Shown here in pieces: positions 34,006 through 45,852 of a stretch of 64,000 nt of DNA (within the stretch, counting starts at the first letter, position 1; each line of letters starts with the position of its first letter). The notes below the pieces were generated by a model that made no database searches, was not told where the DNA came from, and saw only the letters and a list, made by a program, of their open reading frames with translations. This DNA is from Ophiura sarsii. Taxonomy: Eukaryota > Echinodermata > Ophiuroidea > Amphilepidida > Ophiuridae. The translations under genes and the position numbers were made by a program. The stretch lies in NCBI GenBank assembly GCA_035610835.1, contig CM069455.1:22734264-22798263 (forward strand), read 5' to 3'.

Positions 34006-35996
34006 AAGGCCCTGTCACACCATAGCGTATGGCCTGAACGTGGCCTGAACGTATGCCGACGTATTCAAAAAAAATAGCTCGAAAATTGACAGAGTCCAAG
34101 AACGTCCAAGAACGTCCAACTTCCCAACGAATTGCGTAGGAAAAGTCGACATCGGTGATGGAATGGACGTATCCATAGCGTATCCATAGCGTATTGAACG
34201 TATGCATAGCGTATTGATAGCGTATCACTAACTTATAGACGTTATTCGTAATTGGCGATTTCAAACTAAAGAGGGAGACATACTCGATTTCACGCCGATC
34301 TCGTACTTTTACTGCAATATAATAAACTGTGAACTTCTACATTTTCCTAGATAGTGTCGGTTACCAGCATTCATTTTATTTCAAACTAGTGGAATAGATA
34401 GTTTATTTTGAAGAGTTTATTTCCAAAAGGCGCTTACTCCATAAAAATGAAATAGGAGAAAATCAACGTTTTTTAATATGAGGATGTTGCACTTCTTTGA
34501 TTAAGTTTATTTTCTACCCAATGAAACATACCACACGTGGAAGCTTAAAAACGTGTTTGAATTCATTTTATTATTTCCACTGTATTTCCTATGTCTTTCT
34601 TTATTTTCGGACAAGAGTGGAGTTAGCTCCCTTTGGAACAAAACTGTCTCGACCAATTTTCAGAAACCACTTTTCCATAAAATCTTTACTTAGAAATAAA
34701 GTGCACCTAAAAGACATTGTCAAATAACATTGAAAACAGAAAACCGCATTCAAATACCTCTTAAACTTTTTGAATTATGATATTTTGTTATTTCGTGAGA
34801 AAACTGTAATTTTTGACAATTTTTGACATATTTTGAAATAACAACAATTTTGTTCGTGTGCAATTTTCAAAACAAAAATCCCAATAATCTTACGTTTTTT
34901 TCATTGAATTTTAATAAGGAGATTCATATCAATGTTCTACCACCATAAAAAACAACATATTTCTACAATTTTGGTATTAAAATAGTGAATTATATTCAAA
35001 TTTCCGGGAATTTCCGGAAATGCTCGCAAACTTCCGGAAAATGCCGAGGGCCATAACTTTGGACCCGAACATGCTACAAATGTAGACTTAAGGTTAAAAG
35101 TTGTATTTTGTAACTCTCTTTCATATTCTGCACCTAACTCATTTTTTCAAAAAGTGGATTAAGCGCCTTTTGGAAATAAGCTCTTCAATTTTGTTCAAAT
35201 TTATTTCACGAACGTAATAAGGTCAAATATTGAACAGCTCAGAAGTATGACAAATTTTTATCATTAGTGCAAAGTTCACCACATTGAAAAACTACACACT
35301 CTCGTCTCGACTACTGCCTCTAGCCTCGTTTCGGAGCACTAATTGCTCTGGGCATGCTCAGTTGGATAGCACGGCCCTCTTTTGATGGTAAGTGCGCCAA
35401 TTACGAATAACAAACTTATGACAGCGTATCACAGCGTATGCGAGCGTATGGCCAACGTATGCTTAACGTATTCGTAGCGTATGTCTGCCGTGTTCGACGT
35501 ATCCTCAGCGTATCCTCGGCGTACAACGAACACGTGACTTATGCCGCTGTAGAAATTGAGTTTCGTACACGGCGGGACAAGTGTTGCCAGTTCAAGTAAA
35601 CGCAGCCTAGATGATAACTATTAAAATATCTAGATGGATCAATCTATAGCTCCAACCTATAACTAACGAGTAACGTACCTCTAACGTATGTAGGCGTATG
35701 TCAACGTATGTCTAACGTATGTCAGCGTATGTCTAACGTACCACGAACCTATCGGGAACTTATGCAGAACGTATTAAGCACACGTTAAGTACGTCGAGAA
35801 ATTTTGAACATGCTCAATTTTTCGCGGGCTCTCGACGTGTTCCAATTTTTTCACAGCGTATCACAGCGTGCTCTTAATGTAAACGACGTATCTCCAACTT
35901 ACCCATAACTTATGTCAGCGTACACCAACGTATTTTTCGATATTTCGCATACGTTGGCATACGTTCAGACGATACGCCTTGGTGTGACAGGGCCTT
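34006..35996. mobile_element. 2-kb transposon with CGTAT-rich ends
   Basis: AAGGCCCTGTCACACCA at the left is mirrored at 35996, with TA outside both ends (34004-34005 and 35997-35998). The outer ~220 bp on the left and ~570 bp on the right contain about 26 CGTAT cores, mostly as AGCGTATN or AACGTATG. The middle has a second inverted pair (TTTCCAAAAGGCGCTTA near 34421 and its complement near 35175). No transposase frame is present. The clustered motif could be a transposase-binding site. Confidence 0.8.
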
Positions 35997-35998
35997 TA

Positions 35999-36682
35999 AG
36001 GGGAACAATACGGTCTATTGACGTAAAATCTTATTTTGTAAAATCTAACGCTTTTATAAGATTACATAATTTGGTTTCGTTTTGTTATCGTGGTTTATAT
36101 TATCACAGAAACGGTCTTTATATAATAGGTTTGAGGTGTACAAAGGTTCGACCGTGGGGTGAACTCAAAGCACACACTTTTTCTAATATACATTAATACC
36201 TTATTCTTCCTTTTTGAAGACAACATCACTGAGAACTAACTATATTGCGTTGTTCTTCATACCCTGGAGGTGGTACCAACTATATCAGGCCGCCTAAACC
36301 TTTTTGGATCACAATGGGAATACTTTACACGCGCCACTGACACGTCTGATTGACATTCTCGCGGCCGTGCGTTAGTGCCCAAGCGCGGGGACGCACTGAC
36401 TGCTTTTTACACAGAGAGAGAGACACGGCTCCAGTACGCGCACCCCCTTCATTCGTTCTTTTCCGTGCAATTCCGAAAAGTACCGATATACCTCCAAATT
36501 TCCCCCCATGGTGGAAATCCAAAATGGCGCCCGTTACACGTAAAGAGATAGGGCAATACATTTCGTCCGGATTCTCCTTTATAATTCTGTGGAGTTTATA
36601 GTTCTGTGGAGTTTATTGCGGCCAGCGTCAGTGTCTGCTGTTTCAGCTTGCCGATCGGAAGCCACATTCACATTCCAGACGG
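35999..36682. other. Unassigned stretch
   Basis: No gene is supported. 35998-36072 resembles 30226-30302. The GC-rich part 36340-36560 has an open frame on either strand but no recognisable domain; it shares a segment with 19660-19740 in inverted orientation. Confidence 0.35.
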
Positions 36683-36832
36683 AAAAACACCTTGTTTCAC
36701 GGGCGGACGGACCTGTCAAGTAGGGTCGGTCGGTCGGGCGGTTTAAAAAAAAAATTAATTTAAAAAAAATAAATCGAAAAATCGCAAAAAGTGGGTCGGT
36801 CGGTCGGGCCCGTAAAACAGGGTGTGTTTTTT
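36683..36832. mobile_element. Small MITE with GGTCGGTCGG interior
   Basis: AAAAACACCTTGTTTCACGGGC at the left (in two pieces here: AAAAACACCTTG and TTTCACGGGC) is mirrored by GCCCGTAAAACAGGGTGTGTTTT at the right. Both ends lead into GGTCGGTCGG-type words. A one-ended copy lies at 13551-13640. Confidence 0.65.
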
Positions 36833-37999
36833 TCGTCGCCTTACTGGAAGTTTTAACTTTGCTGGGGAGCAGACGATGGTGGTCACGATCTGCCTAAATT
36901 TACAATTCGTATTGGTTTAACACGTAATCGCGAATACCCATCGAAAAATTCTAAAAATCACATTCCTAGGTACAACTAAATTAAATAATCCCAAAACCAA
37001 TGGAGTTGGATAACCAACTCCACTCTAAGTGTCCTTTATTTTCGTGTATGTATGTTAAATAACAGTTCTTGAACATGGCGGGTGGTTCAAGGCGTTGGGT
37101 TGTATTGGTAAAGGATACTTTTACGCGTGAGTTCGAATTTCACTGGGATCACTTTTTCTTTTGTCTTTATTTTTGTAACAAATGACGTAGTTTTATCAGT
37201 TAAACATTGGAAAATTAATTTATACTATACAAATGCTTTTTTTTTCTTCTCTGAAATATGACATTTGAATTAATTGCAATATAAAATAAATGTACAGCTT
37301 TTCAAGAAGCACGGCGACAGCGGATCCCGACGGTTTATTTTTTCGTGTTGCCGGTGTGTTCTTACGATACCAGCACATGACCAGGGGTCTTCCCACAATG
37401 ATTTTTTCGTGACCGGCATCTTCTGCTGGAGCATAACATTTGTAGAGGGCGACGTGTATGTCGTCTGTTCGCAGACGATGTTGGACACGAATGCCTAACT
37501 TTGATTGGTTTAACACGTAATCGCGGATGCCTATCGAAGAATGAAAAAAAATCGCTTTTACCAAACCACTCTATATAATAGTGATAAGTTATGTCATACT
37601 ACTATGTATTATTTGTTCCAAAAAGCAAACCCAATATTGAAAAATTGAAACGTATTATTGACTCAAAGATTAAAGATGATAAAGGCTGATAAAAGCAATT
37701 TTTATAACACAAAACAAGTAAGCAATTTTGAAAACAAATGTAAAGGATTTATCTAATGTGCCCTATACTTCCTCCTTAATGATTGTATATTTTCATGTTT
37801 GCATAATGTTGTAACACATATTTGTCTTGTATAATCTTGTCTCGTCTTGTCTCGTCTTGTCTCGTCTGGTCTGTACTTGTGTTATTGTCATTTTGTGAAC
37901 ACGTCACATTGATTTATTTTATTGTCTTTATATAATTTTTTAATTTTTTTAAAATTTTTATTATTATTTTTTCACAGTGTCCTCATATGTTCAATACAA
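36833..37999. repeat. Copies of an ACGTAATCGCG repeat family, and a simple repeat
   Basis: TTGGTTTAACACGTAATCGCG occurs at about 36914 and 37504 (with GATGCC/ATACCC downstream), and inverted relatives lie at about 43700 and 50810. The right edge near 37005 reads GGAGTTGGATAACCAACTCC, like the ends of the 43616 element. A (CTTGTCTCGT)n microsatellite lies at about 37833-37875. The T-rich tract after 37920 is close to the 3' end of the following LINE. Confidence 0.5.
37085..37165 (+). repeat. tRNA-like SINE head
   Basis: TGGTTCAAGGCGTTGG (A-box-like) is followed about 40 bases later by GAGTTCGAATTTC (B box) and a T run. The spacing fits a polymerase III promoter, but the arms do not form a proper tRNA. 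Confidence 0.5.
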
Positions 38000-40900
38000 A
38001 GTGTAACATAGATCACATTTCTTCATAATATTATTAGTACAATACAGACGACGATGACCATTAAATAAATATTATTATTACACGGTCCTTTGCTGATGTT
38101 TAATACTACTCTTCCCATAATGATAAGAGGGAATTCCATTTTTTGTTAAAACTCGCAATGTTCCCGTTTTTTATGGCGATATATTTTTCAAGTGAGAAGG
38201 ACCGCTTTGCCTCCTCCCGGAACAAAGCGAAAAATGGTAGCCTCTCTTTCATTTTGATCTTGTATATATAAAAGCGACATAGTAGAAAAATTACATTTAA
38301 AGCTCTCATGTTATGGTTTGCTAGCCCAAAAAGTTGAATCTGTCTATCCATGATGATGGTGATATTTGTTTTTTCCTTTATCCATTTCATAACTTTTCCC
38401 CATAGTTTTAAAATGGTCGGGCATTCACAAAACAGGTGTAGTATGGTTTATTCTGTTTCTTTACAAAAAGTGCATACATTTGAGTCTTTCCGCCCTATTT
38501 TTCCCCAAAAAAGAGTTAACGCCTAAAATTCTATGAGTCAGACGAAATTGGAACCATCTTAATTTTGTATCTACGGTACATTTGAATGGTATCAGAAAAA
38601 TAACCGACAATTTTTTCAAACTGTAGGATATGTCTAACTTGCTTTCCCATTTATCTATAAATTTTCGTTTGACCTCTTTGAACGAGATTAAAGAATCATA
38701 TAACCTTCTTGAACCTTTGATGTCGAGCGTTATAAATGCAAAGTTATACGGCTTGAAAGGACGTTGAGCCTGTTTGTTATTATTCTTTAGGCAGTGATTG
38801 CATGATTTTTTAAGGGCATTTATAAGAGCCCCATATTCCAAGAAGTTTGTTCGAATGTTATATTTCCTTTGGAATTCGTCCAGAGAGAGAAAAGTACCAC
38901 TTTCCTTGATCAGATCATTTACAAAATGAACCCCATTTTTTACCCAAAGACGGTAATATATTGTTTTTTTGCCAACCCGAATATTATCATTATACCATAA
39001 GACACTTTCCATGAATTCAATGTTGTTTTTAGGTTGGCGGCTTTCAACAACCTTACTCCATGCCCTAAAAACGTCTTTCCAAAATAGATTTTGGATTTTT
39101 GACTGTTTTAAAGTTTAAAATATCGGATGAACCCCCTCCAATATCTAGTAGATTATTAATTTTTGCCAGTTTGTAAAAAAGGTTAATCCACTCTAATTCC
39201 CCCGAATTAAAAAGTCTTCGGATCCATGTAGCTTTCAGGGCATAGATGTAAGATTGGATGTCCACCATCCGTAAACCACCGTTTTCATAATTCTGAATCA
39301 TTTGATTTCTAGTTACCCTATCTACACCTTTCCAGATAAACTTATATGGTCAACTCTCATGAAAATAGTGCAAATGAGATTTCAGAAGTTGAAGAAAAAA
39401 ATTATCTCCAATTTTATTTATTACAATATTTTTTAATAGTAGACATGTACTGGATACTAGATTTAAAATTTTGTGAACAACACTCATTGCATTTTTGTAC
39501 AATATAACGTTGAATTTATATTATAATATCACTTATTTGCAGCTTTTGCTCCATGTTTATTACGTTATATACTTCCTATCAGCTCTAAATCAGAACGAGT
39601 TTACAAACTGTGATGCCAAAAACACAAAATTATAGTTACGAAAGCATACTTCTACCAATTACAGCGAACAAAATGCAATGTAATTTTGTAAATTGCAAGT
39701 ATTATGAATTGTTTTTGGTCTTCACATCACTGTTTGAACCTCAGCTTTAAAACTAAAAAAATGCACGGTTTTCCAAAATGAATATCTTTGTGCAAAGTAT
39801 AAAATATATCTTTAATCGTATCTTTTTCCAAGCGTTATAATGTGTTTTTAAAAGTTAGCTCAGAAACAATAAATATTATGCTTTACCAAAAACGCTGGCA
39901 TTGGTATTCGGACTTTATGGGGTGGGTAACGTAATAAACATATACAAACACATGTAAACAAATATATTCAACATCGACCAAGTCAGTTTATTTTGTACAC
40001 AGACATATCTTGTAAATGGTATTTTAGTAAAAGTTAGGTTGCCTAAAGTTCACTAAAAGACAGTTCTATATATTGTCGACTTGCTCTTTTGATGTAGGGT
40101 AAATATGGTGAATAACGTAATAAACATGGTCACTAAATCGACAGATGTAACATGGCACTTTACAGATATGTTGTTAGACCATGACATTATTACCTTTATG
40201 TAAATTTTAATAGCACTAAATATTGAATAGCCTTTTATCTCTTAAAATTAGTAAGATATTGATTTGTTTTATTTAAAATGATGGTAGTAGAATTGTTAAT
40301 AAGATTGTACTCTGATGACCTTTTTGTCTCCACTGTTGCATTTGGTTCTGCCGGTATCGCCATTGGTTTTTTGCACTGTGTGGCATATATTTCTGTATAA
40401 TAAAGATAACAAAAACAAAACAAAGTTAATGACATATATTGCAGCTGTTTCAGCTAGGTATACCGTATTTATTCACACAATTATACGAATTGGTTTATTA
40501 CGTTATCCAATAGCCATAGAACTATGCATCATTGAAGCATGCAAACAAATGAGATTGTGTCAGTATGTGAGACAATATGTATGTACACTAAGTTAACATT
40601 CATAAACACATAATAAATGTTGAATCACTATGAACAGGGTGCAATTATATTTATCAAATGATGGAAAGTTTATTACGTTGTCCATTATAAGGTGGTTTCA
40701 GTCCTCACATAGAATAGTCCACATATTACAATTATAACATTGGATACAATGTATGATACTCAAGTACATCAATCATGAAAGTCACTGAATTGACGCCAAC
40801 ATTGACATGAGACTAGACAATGAGGTTGGTTACGTTATCCCGTTTATTACGTTATTGGCAACTGCAACAGTGCCTAATGCTGGCTTATAACGTATATACA

Positions 40901-43320
40901 AAGCAATCAATGACGATGTTAACGATACCTACTGCATTTCTTCACATTATTAACCCCATTCTGATATCATAGGTCCATTTTCAATGTGCTTAAGAGATCT
41001 ATAATGACTTCAACTGTCATTCAGCTTAATGTTCATATTACTTACAAGAAAAAATGAGGAATTCTTACCATTCGTCGTGGTATTTTTGCATTGTACTTTC
41101 ATCGAGTATCCCCCATACATGCCTGCGAAAAGGGCCTGCCACGTATCTTTGTTTAATACAGTCGTAGAGAGCAGCTGTCTCTCTGTCGATTTATTCGACA
41201 ACGTAATAAACGATAACGTAGTAAACGTTTTTCGTACTCAAAGTACCATGTAGACGATCTGGAAAGAGCTAGCGAGTGTTCCAAGTAACCACATAGTCTA
41301 TGTATATGTATCAAATTGGTTTTTAACCAAAAAGTGTGTTTTGATACATAGTTCGGGAGAAATCTCAACAACGTAATAAACATCCTTAACAAGGTCGCAT
41401 GCTTTGCAGCATTTTGATTTCTTCTCAAGGTCAGACATGCTGCTATAGATTTTTGATAATATTATTTTCCAACACCCATGTTCTTTTAGATTCAGAATAT
41501 GTACATTTAAATGTTTAAATGTTAATTTTGAACAATGTTGATCCTCAATATGTCGCAGGTAACGTAATAAACATCAACATCTCGGACAACATATATGAAA
41601 CTGAAACAGGTAAACATCGTAAAAGATGTGCATTTTTTTTCTATCCATGGAATATCGCTATATGTTCCCTACAAATTATGACATATCTTGTAGAAAATGG
41701 TGCCCTATTTGTATTGTAATTAATAAAGGCAAAATATACATTTATGCTGCGGACATGGAAATTTCGCTAATTTGGGGTATATGAGGGCATTTTTTTGAGT
41801 GAAAACACGTTCAGAAGTATATCAAAGTATATAGATCCAAGTAGAAAACATCAATATCTATCTAGAAAAGAAGTTTTTCAAGCAAGAAAACATTGCATAA
41901 CACAGAAATGGACCAAAGACATCAAAAAGTTCATTTTGCACTGTTTTCATGAGAGTTAACCATATAACAATCTGCTCAGTTCCTTGATAAATTCTTCAGG
42001 AGGATCAGGTAAAGTTAAAATTAAGAAGGTAAGTTTTGATAACAGTAGAGATTTTTGTTATAGTTATTCTACCAAGTACTGTGAGGTTTCTTCTTGACCA
42101 TTGATACATTAGTTTTCTTATAGATTCCATGACATGTTTATAATTCAAATTTACCATACTCCCAACATTAGTTGAGAATACAATTCCGAGAGCTTTAAAA
42201 TTGTCCTCTGCATTTACTCCAGCCCATTTTAACTGGGATTTCATTGCAAATTGTATTTAGACTCCCCTTTTCTGAGCCTATCCAAACTGCTTGTGTTTTT
42301 TCAATGTTCACTTTAAGACCAGATGTTCCTGCGAACAAATCTAGCGTATTAAAAGGCTGATCTCATGGATTTTTCAGAACCATCAAGGAAGAGAACGGTA
42401 TCATCGGCATTTTGAGAAAAACAATATTCCCTATCCGCTATTAAAATCCCTTTAATATCTTTGTTTTTACGAGTCATTTTACCGAGGACTTCTGCGCAGA
42501 GTAAGAATAAATATGGACTCAGTCCATCACCTTGTCTGCAACCTCTTTCAATAAAAAAAAATTCCGATAAAAAACCATTCACAAGCACAAAGGCAGTAGC
42601 CCTCTTGTAAAAAACCTCAATCCATCTTTGTATTGATGGACCAAAATTGAAGTAATTCAAAACATATTTCAAAAAGGTATGAGAGACCGAGTCAAATGCC
42701 TTTTCGAAATCAATTAATAAGAACATACCTGGGATTTTGTTTTCTTCTGTAAAGTTAAGCAAATCATACATTAGTGTAATGTTTTCTCATATATATCGGC
42801 CCGGCATAAATCCTTTTTGATTCTCGTGAATAATGTCCTTGAGACTAGATTTTACACGTTCTGCTATACAAGCTGATGCTAGTTTGTACGTTACATTTAA
42901 CAGAGAGATAGGACGCCAATTTGTCAAAAATTTGCGTGGCTTGTCTCCCTTAGGTAATAAAGTAATAACACCAAACTTTTGAGTTACTGACAAGTGACCC
43001 TTATCATATCCATAGTTAATGGATCTCAATATATAGATACCAAGACAGGTCGGCGAAGAATATTTTGTAAAATTTTAGTTATGAATTCCATCTGAACCAG
43101 GTGATTTGTCATTTTTGCTATTTTTCAGAGCACATTTAAGTTCATCATAAGTTATCAACCCTTCAAGTTGATCACGTTTGTTTTCTGAAGGTGTCATTTC
43201 CAATTGTTCAAAAATTGAATCTAAATTTACTGTTTCCTCAGTATCGCGATTTGAGTACAAATGTTTGTAAAATGTCTTGTTTCCAGAAGTATGCTCTTTG
43301 AATCATTAAGTTGAGTGTTA
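38000..43320 (-). pseudogene. L1/Tx1-like LINE, split by a 2.6-kb insertion
   Basis: Read from high to low coordinates: the linker KSPGSDGI (about 43085); WRPISLLNVTYKL and KGFMPGRYI (42787-43029); FLLIDFEKAFDSVSH, GCRQGDGLSPYLFLLCAEVL and the catalytic QNADDTVLFLDG (42349-42771); FKALGIVFS (42005-42244). Beyond the insertion come RNQMIQNYENGGLRMVDI (39065-39301) and the long C-terminal part with LRWFQFRLTHRILGVNSFLGK (38461-39012), ending near 38106. This order and wording fit the L1/Tx1 group. The endonuclease is missing (copy truncated at about 43320). Stops and frameshifts separate the blocks, so the copy is dead. Confidence 0.85.
39348..41961. mobile_element. Unknown 2.6-kb transposon with dispersed AACGTAATAAAC motifs
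   Basis: GGTCAACTCTCATGAAAATA at the left and its near complement at 41961 form inverted ends of about 30 bp with few mismatches. ATAT lies on both sides (39344-39347 and 41962-41965). Removing the element and one ATAT restores the reading frame of the surrounding LINE (SRLLY joined to KFIWKG), so the 4-bp duplication is certain. Inside are nine perfect AACGTAATAAAC words in both orientations and one near copy. No protein frame longer than about 95 residues exists and none looks like a transposase. The superfamily was not recognised. Confidence 0.85.
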
Positions 43321-43615
43321 TTACAACTCTAGAATACAGCTCTTCGGTTTAGGAGCAAATACAGTCATGAAAAGGTAACTATACAGGTAATAAATGGGAT
43401 TTTAACTCTAAAAATATTTATATTAACATGTTAGCTTTAAAGTATATTCAAGTATTATGTATTATTGCCGATGACTATCCCTTTTCTACCATTTCGCATC
43501 CAAATTGAGGTGTTTAATATGAAATTTCGAGCTAAACATGTGCTTGATTAATTTAAAATTACCCGCCTATTTAAGAACTGTTATTTAAGTTGCAAAAATG
43601 AAAAGAAAGGATACT

Positions 43616-44032
43616 TAGAGTGGAGCTGGTTATCTAACTCCATTGTTTTTGGTTTAATTTAGTTGTACCTAGGAACGTGATATTTAGAATTTTTCGATGG
43701 GTATTCGCGATTACGTGAACCAATACGAATTGCAAATTTAGGAAAATCGTGACCGCCATCGTCTGCATGTATATATATATGCCATGCATGAATTATGCCA
43801 CCACTCAACGAAGCTGAACTATTTGGAGATCAAACCACATAACAGAGGGCGGTTGTTATTATGACCAAATTTCCAGACGACGGCGGACACGAACGGCATA
43901 AATTTTGAATTTCCATTGGTTTCAATGTAACTATGGATTTTGATTATATGACCCCATAAAATTCATCACACGTTGGAACAAAATTATTTCGTCGTTAAAC
44001 CGCTGGAGTTGGATAACTAACCCCAGTGTCAG
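43616..44032. mobile_element. MITE with GGTTATCTAACTCCA-type ends
   Basis: AGTGGAGCTGGTTATCTAAC at the left and GTTGGATAACTAACCCCAGT at the right are inverted. The interior contains ATTCGCGATTACGTGAACCAATACG, shared in part with 36914, 37504 and 50810. It defines the best-bounded member of that family. Confidence 0.6.
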
Positions 44033-44060
44033 TATCATGTTTTTAAATTTAATGCGTTAA

Positions 44061-44430
44061 GGGGGGACTCAAGGAATTTTTTGACTTGATTTTTGTGTGA
44101 GTGCTGTAATTATTGAACTATTAATCAAATGCATATAAAAGTATACATTTTTGGAAAGGAAATGGATCAGAGAATCTAAATTGTGCGTCAATTTTGACCA
44201 AAAATGTTGATTTATTGAGAAAATCACAAAAAAAATCACTTTTTTGACCCCAAAAAGTTCAACAAAGCTAACAAAAATAATTTTGAGTAAAAAATTCCCA
44301 AATTGCTAGATTATGATGTAAAGACACTAACTTAGGGACGATATTTTTAAAACCTAATCTAATATTTTTGGTCAAAATTGCCGCAAAATTTGGATTTTCT
44401 GACGTATTTCCTTTCCAAAAAAGTATAGGG
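44061..44430. mobile_element. Truncated copy of the 31310 TTAA element
   Basis: After TTAA (44057-44060) the sequence GGGGGGACTCAAGGAATTTT, then GTGAGTGCTGTAATTATTGA and ATTAATCAAATGCATATAAA, follows the innermost nested element at 31310 closely. It stops at about 44430 before the right arm is complete. Confidence 0.75.
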
Positions 44431-45850
44431 GAATATGGGGCAACTGGACCGTGGGGCAAGTGGTCCGAAATGAAGGATTTTGTAATTGTATGGGCATACT
44501 GCTTTCTTTTGAACAATACGACTTTTGTTGATACTTGACATATACCTTACCTTCTACAATCCAAAACATTTGGAACTTTAGGGTATTTACACATGTGATT
44601 TTTCTCCATATCTTTGAAGCTAACTCCTTGAGTGACTGATTGAAAATTCACAGATAGTATGGGCGATATATGAAGATTGGTTTAGATCATGTTTAATGTA
44701 TTTTATATGATTGACAGATATGCAACAGTAAATATATACATGCAGTACAGTCGTCTTAAGATACTAGGTGCATATTGCATTTGATGGGTGCTATATTGTA
44801 GTGTGCTTAGGGACTTTCCGAAATATGATTAAAACCATAGGTTGTGGTTGAAATGACCGTAAAATGGCGCATATTGCTAATTTGGGACATTGGTGGTTTG
44901 GATTTCCGATCAATATTATCATTTAAAGAATGCTTCAACGTAAATCATTATCACGGGTATTCATTTGGTAGAGTTATTAGTTCATGAATTTGCAAATAAC
45001 AAAGTACACCATTTCGTACTTATCTAAAGACACTCGTCTACTTGTAGGACCCGAACGCCGTAATATTTGCGAATTCAAAGATACTCACTGGCTACAGAAA
45101 TCTGTGTAATGGCTAAAAACAAAAATGCAGTTTTGCCTTTTTTTCTGAAATGTATTGGAGTTATTGATTATTATGACAAATGGTGGTATGTTTTAAAACA
45201 TTTTGGCGTAAAATGTATTACGTCACAGGCGTGTTTTAATAACGTTTCATCTCGACAAAGTGCTACGTCATTTGTTGGGGTAAGTGGTCCGAAGGGGTGT
45301 GGGGCAACTGGACCGCCTGCAAAAACTTAATCAAAATTGTAAAATTCATTTTGAAAATGAGTTGTTAGTGTCAATAAAACATGACTCGGTATTGAAATGT
45401 GAATAGAATATGAAATAATTCACATTCGTTCAAGTTCTTAGACATTTTGGGGCATTTCGGGTCTAATACCACTATTTCTGATATTGAAGGATTACAATAT
45501 GACATGAAATTGCTTTAGAATGGTTTAAAACCTCGGTATTATGAATTACATCTTTATTATATTTTGAATGGTGTCTGTAAAGGTATTTGCTATGACGAAA
45601 TATCATGATTTATGTATTTTATCCACTGCTTTTGTGTATATCAACCGTTGGGTCATCATTGTCATATTGACTAACTTCCCCTGTAACATAAAAAGCTGGC
45701 TAGATATCAAGATGGTTTATTATAAGTACTAAATGATGATTATATGAAGTAAATAAAATCATTAAAGAAAGGGGTATATATAGACAAATGTATGGGGCGT
45801 CTGAATATCACAACCATGTAACCATTTAACTAGGTTCATACCGTTTTATC
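44431..45850. other. Non-coding stretch bounded by GGGGCAACTGGACC words
   Basis: GGGGCAACTGGACCG and GGGGCAAGTGGTCCG occur together at about 44440-44470 and again, in the same orientation but reverse order, at about 45277-45316. The ~800 bp between them contain no recognisable gene. This may be an unclassified repeat; the direct rather than inverted arrangement is unusual. Confidence 0.4.
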
Positions 45851-45852
45851 TA

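Noticed and set aside
36325..36601. Possible exon in the GC-rich stretch
   Set aside because: Both strands are open over the same interval, no splice-site pair or domain is evident, and part of it is repeated near 19660.
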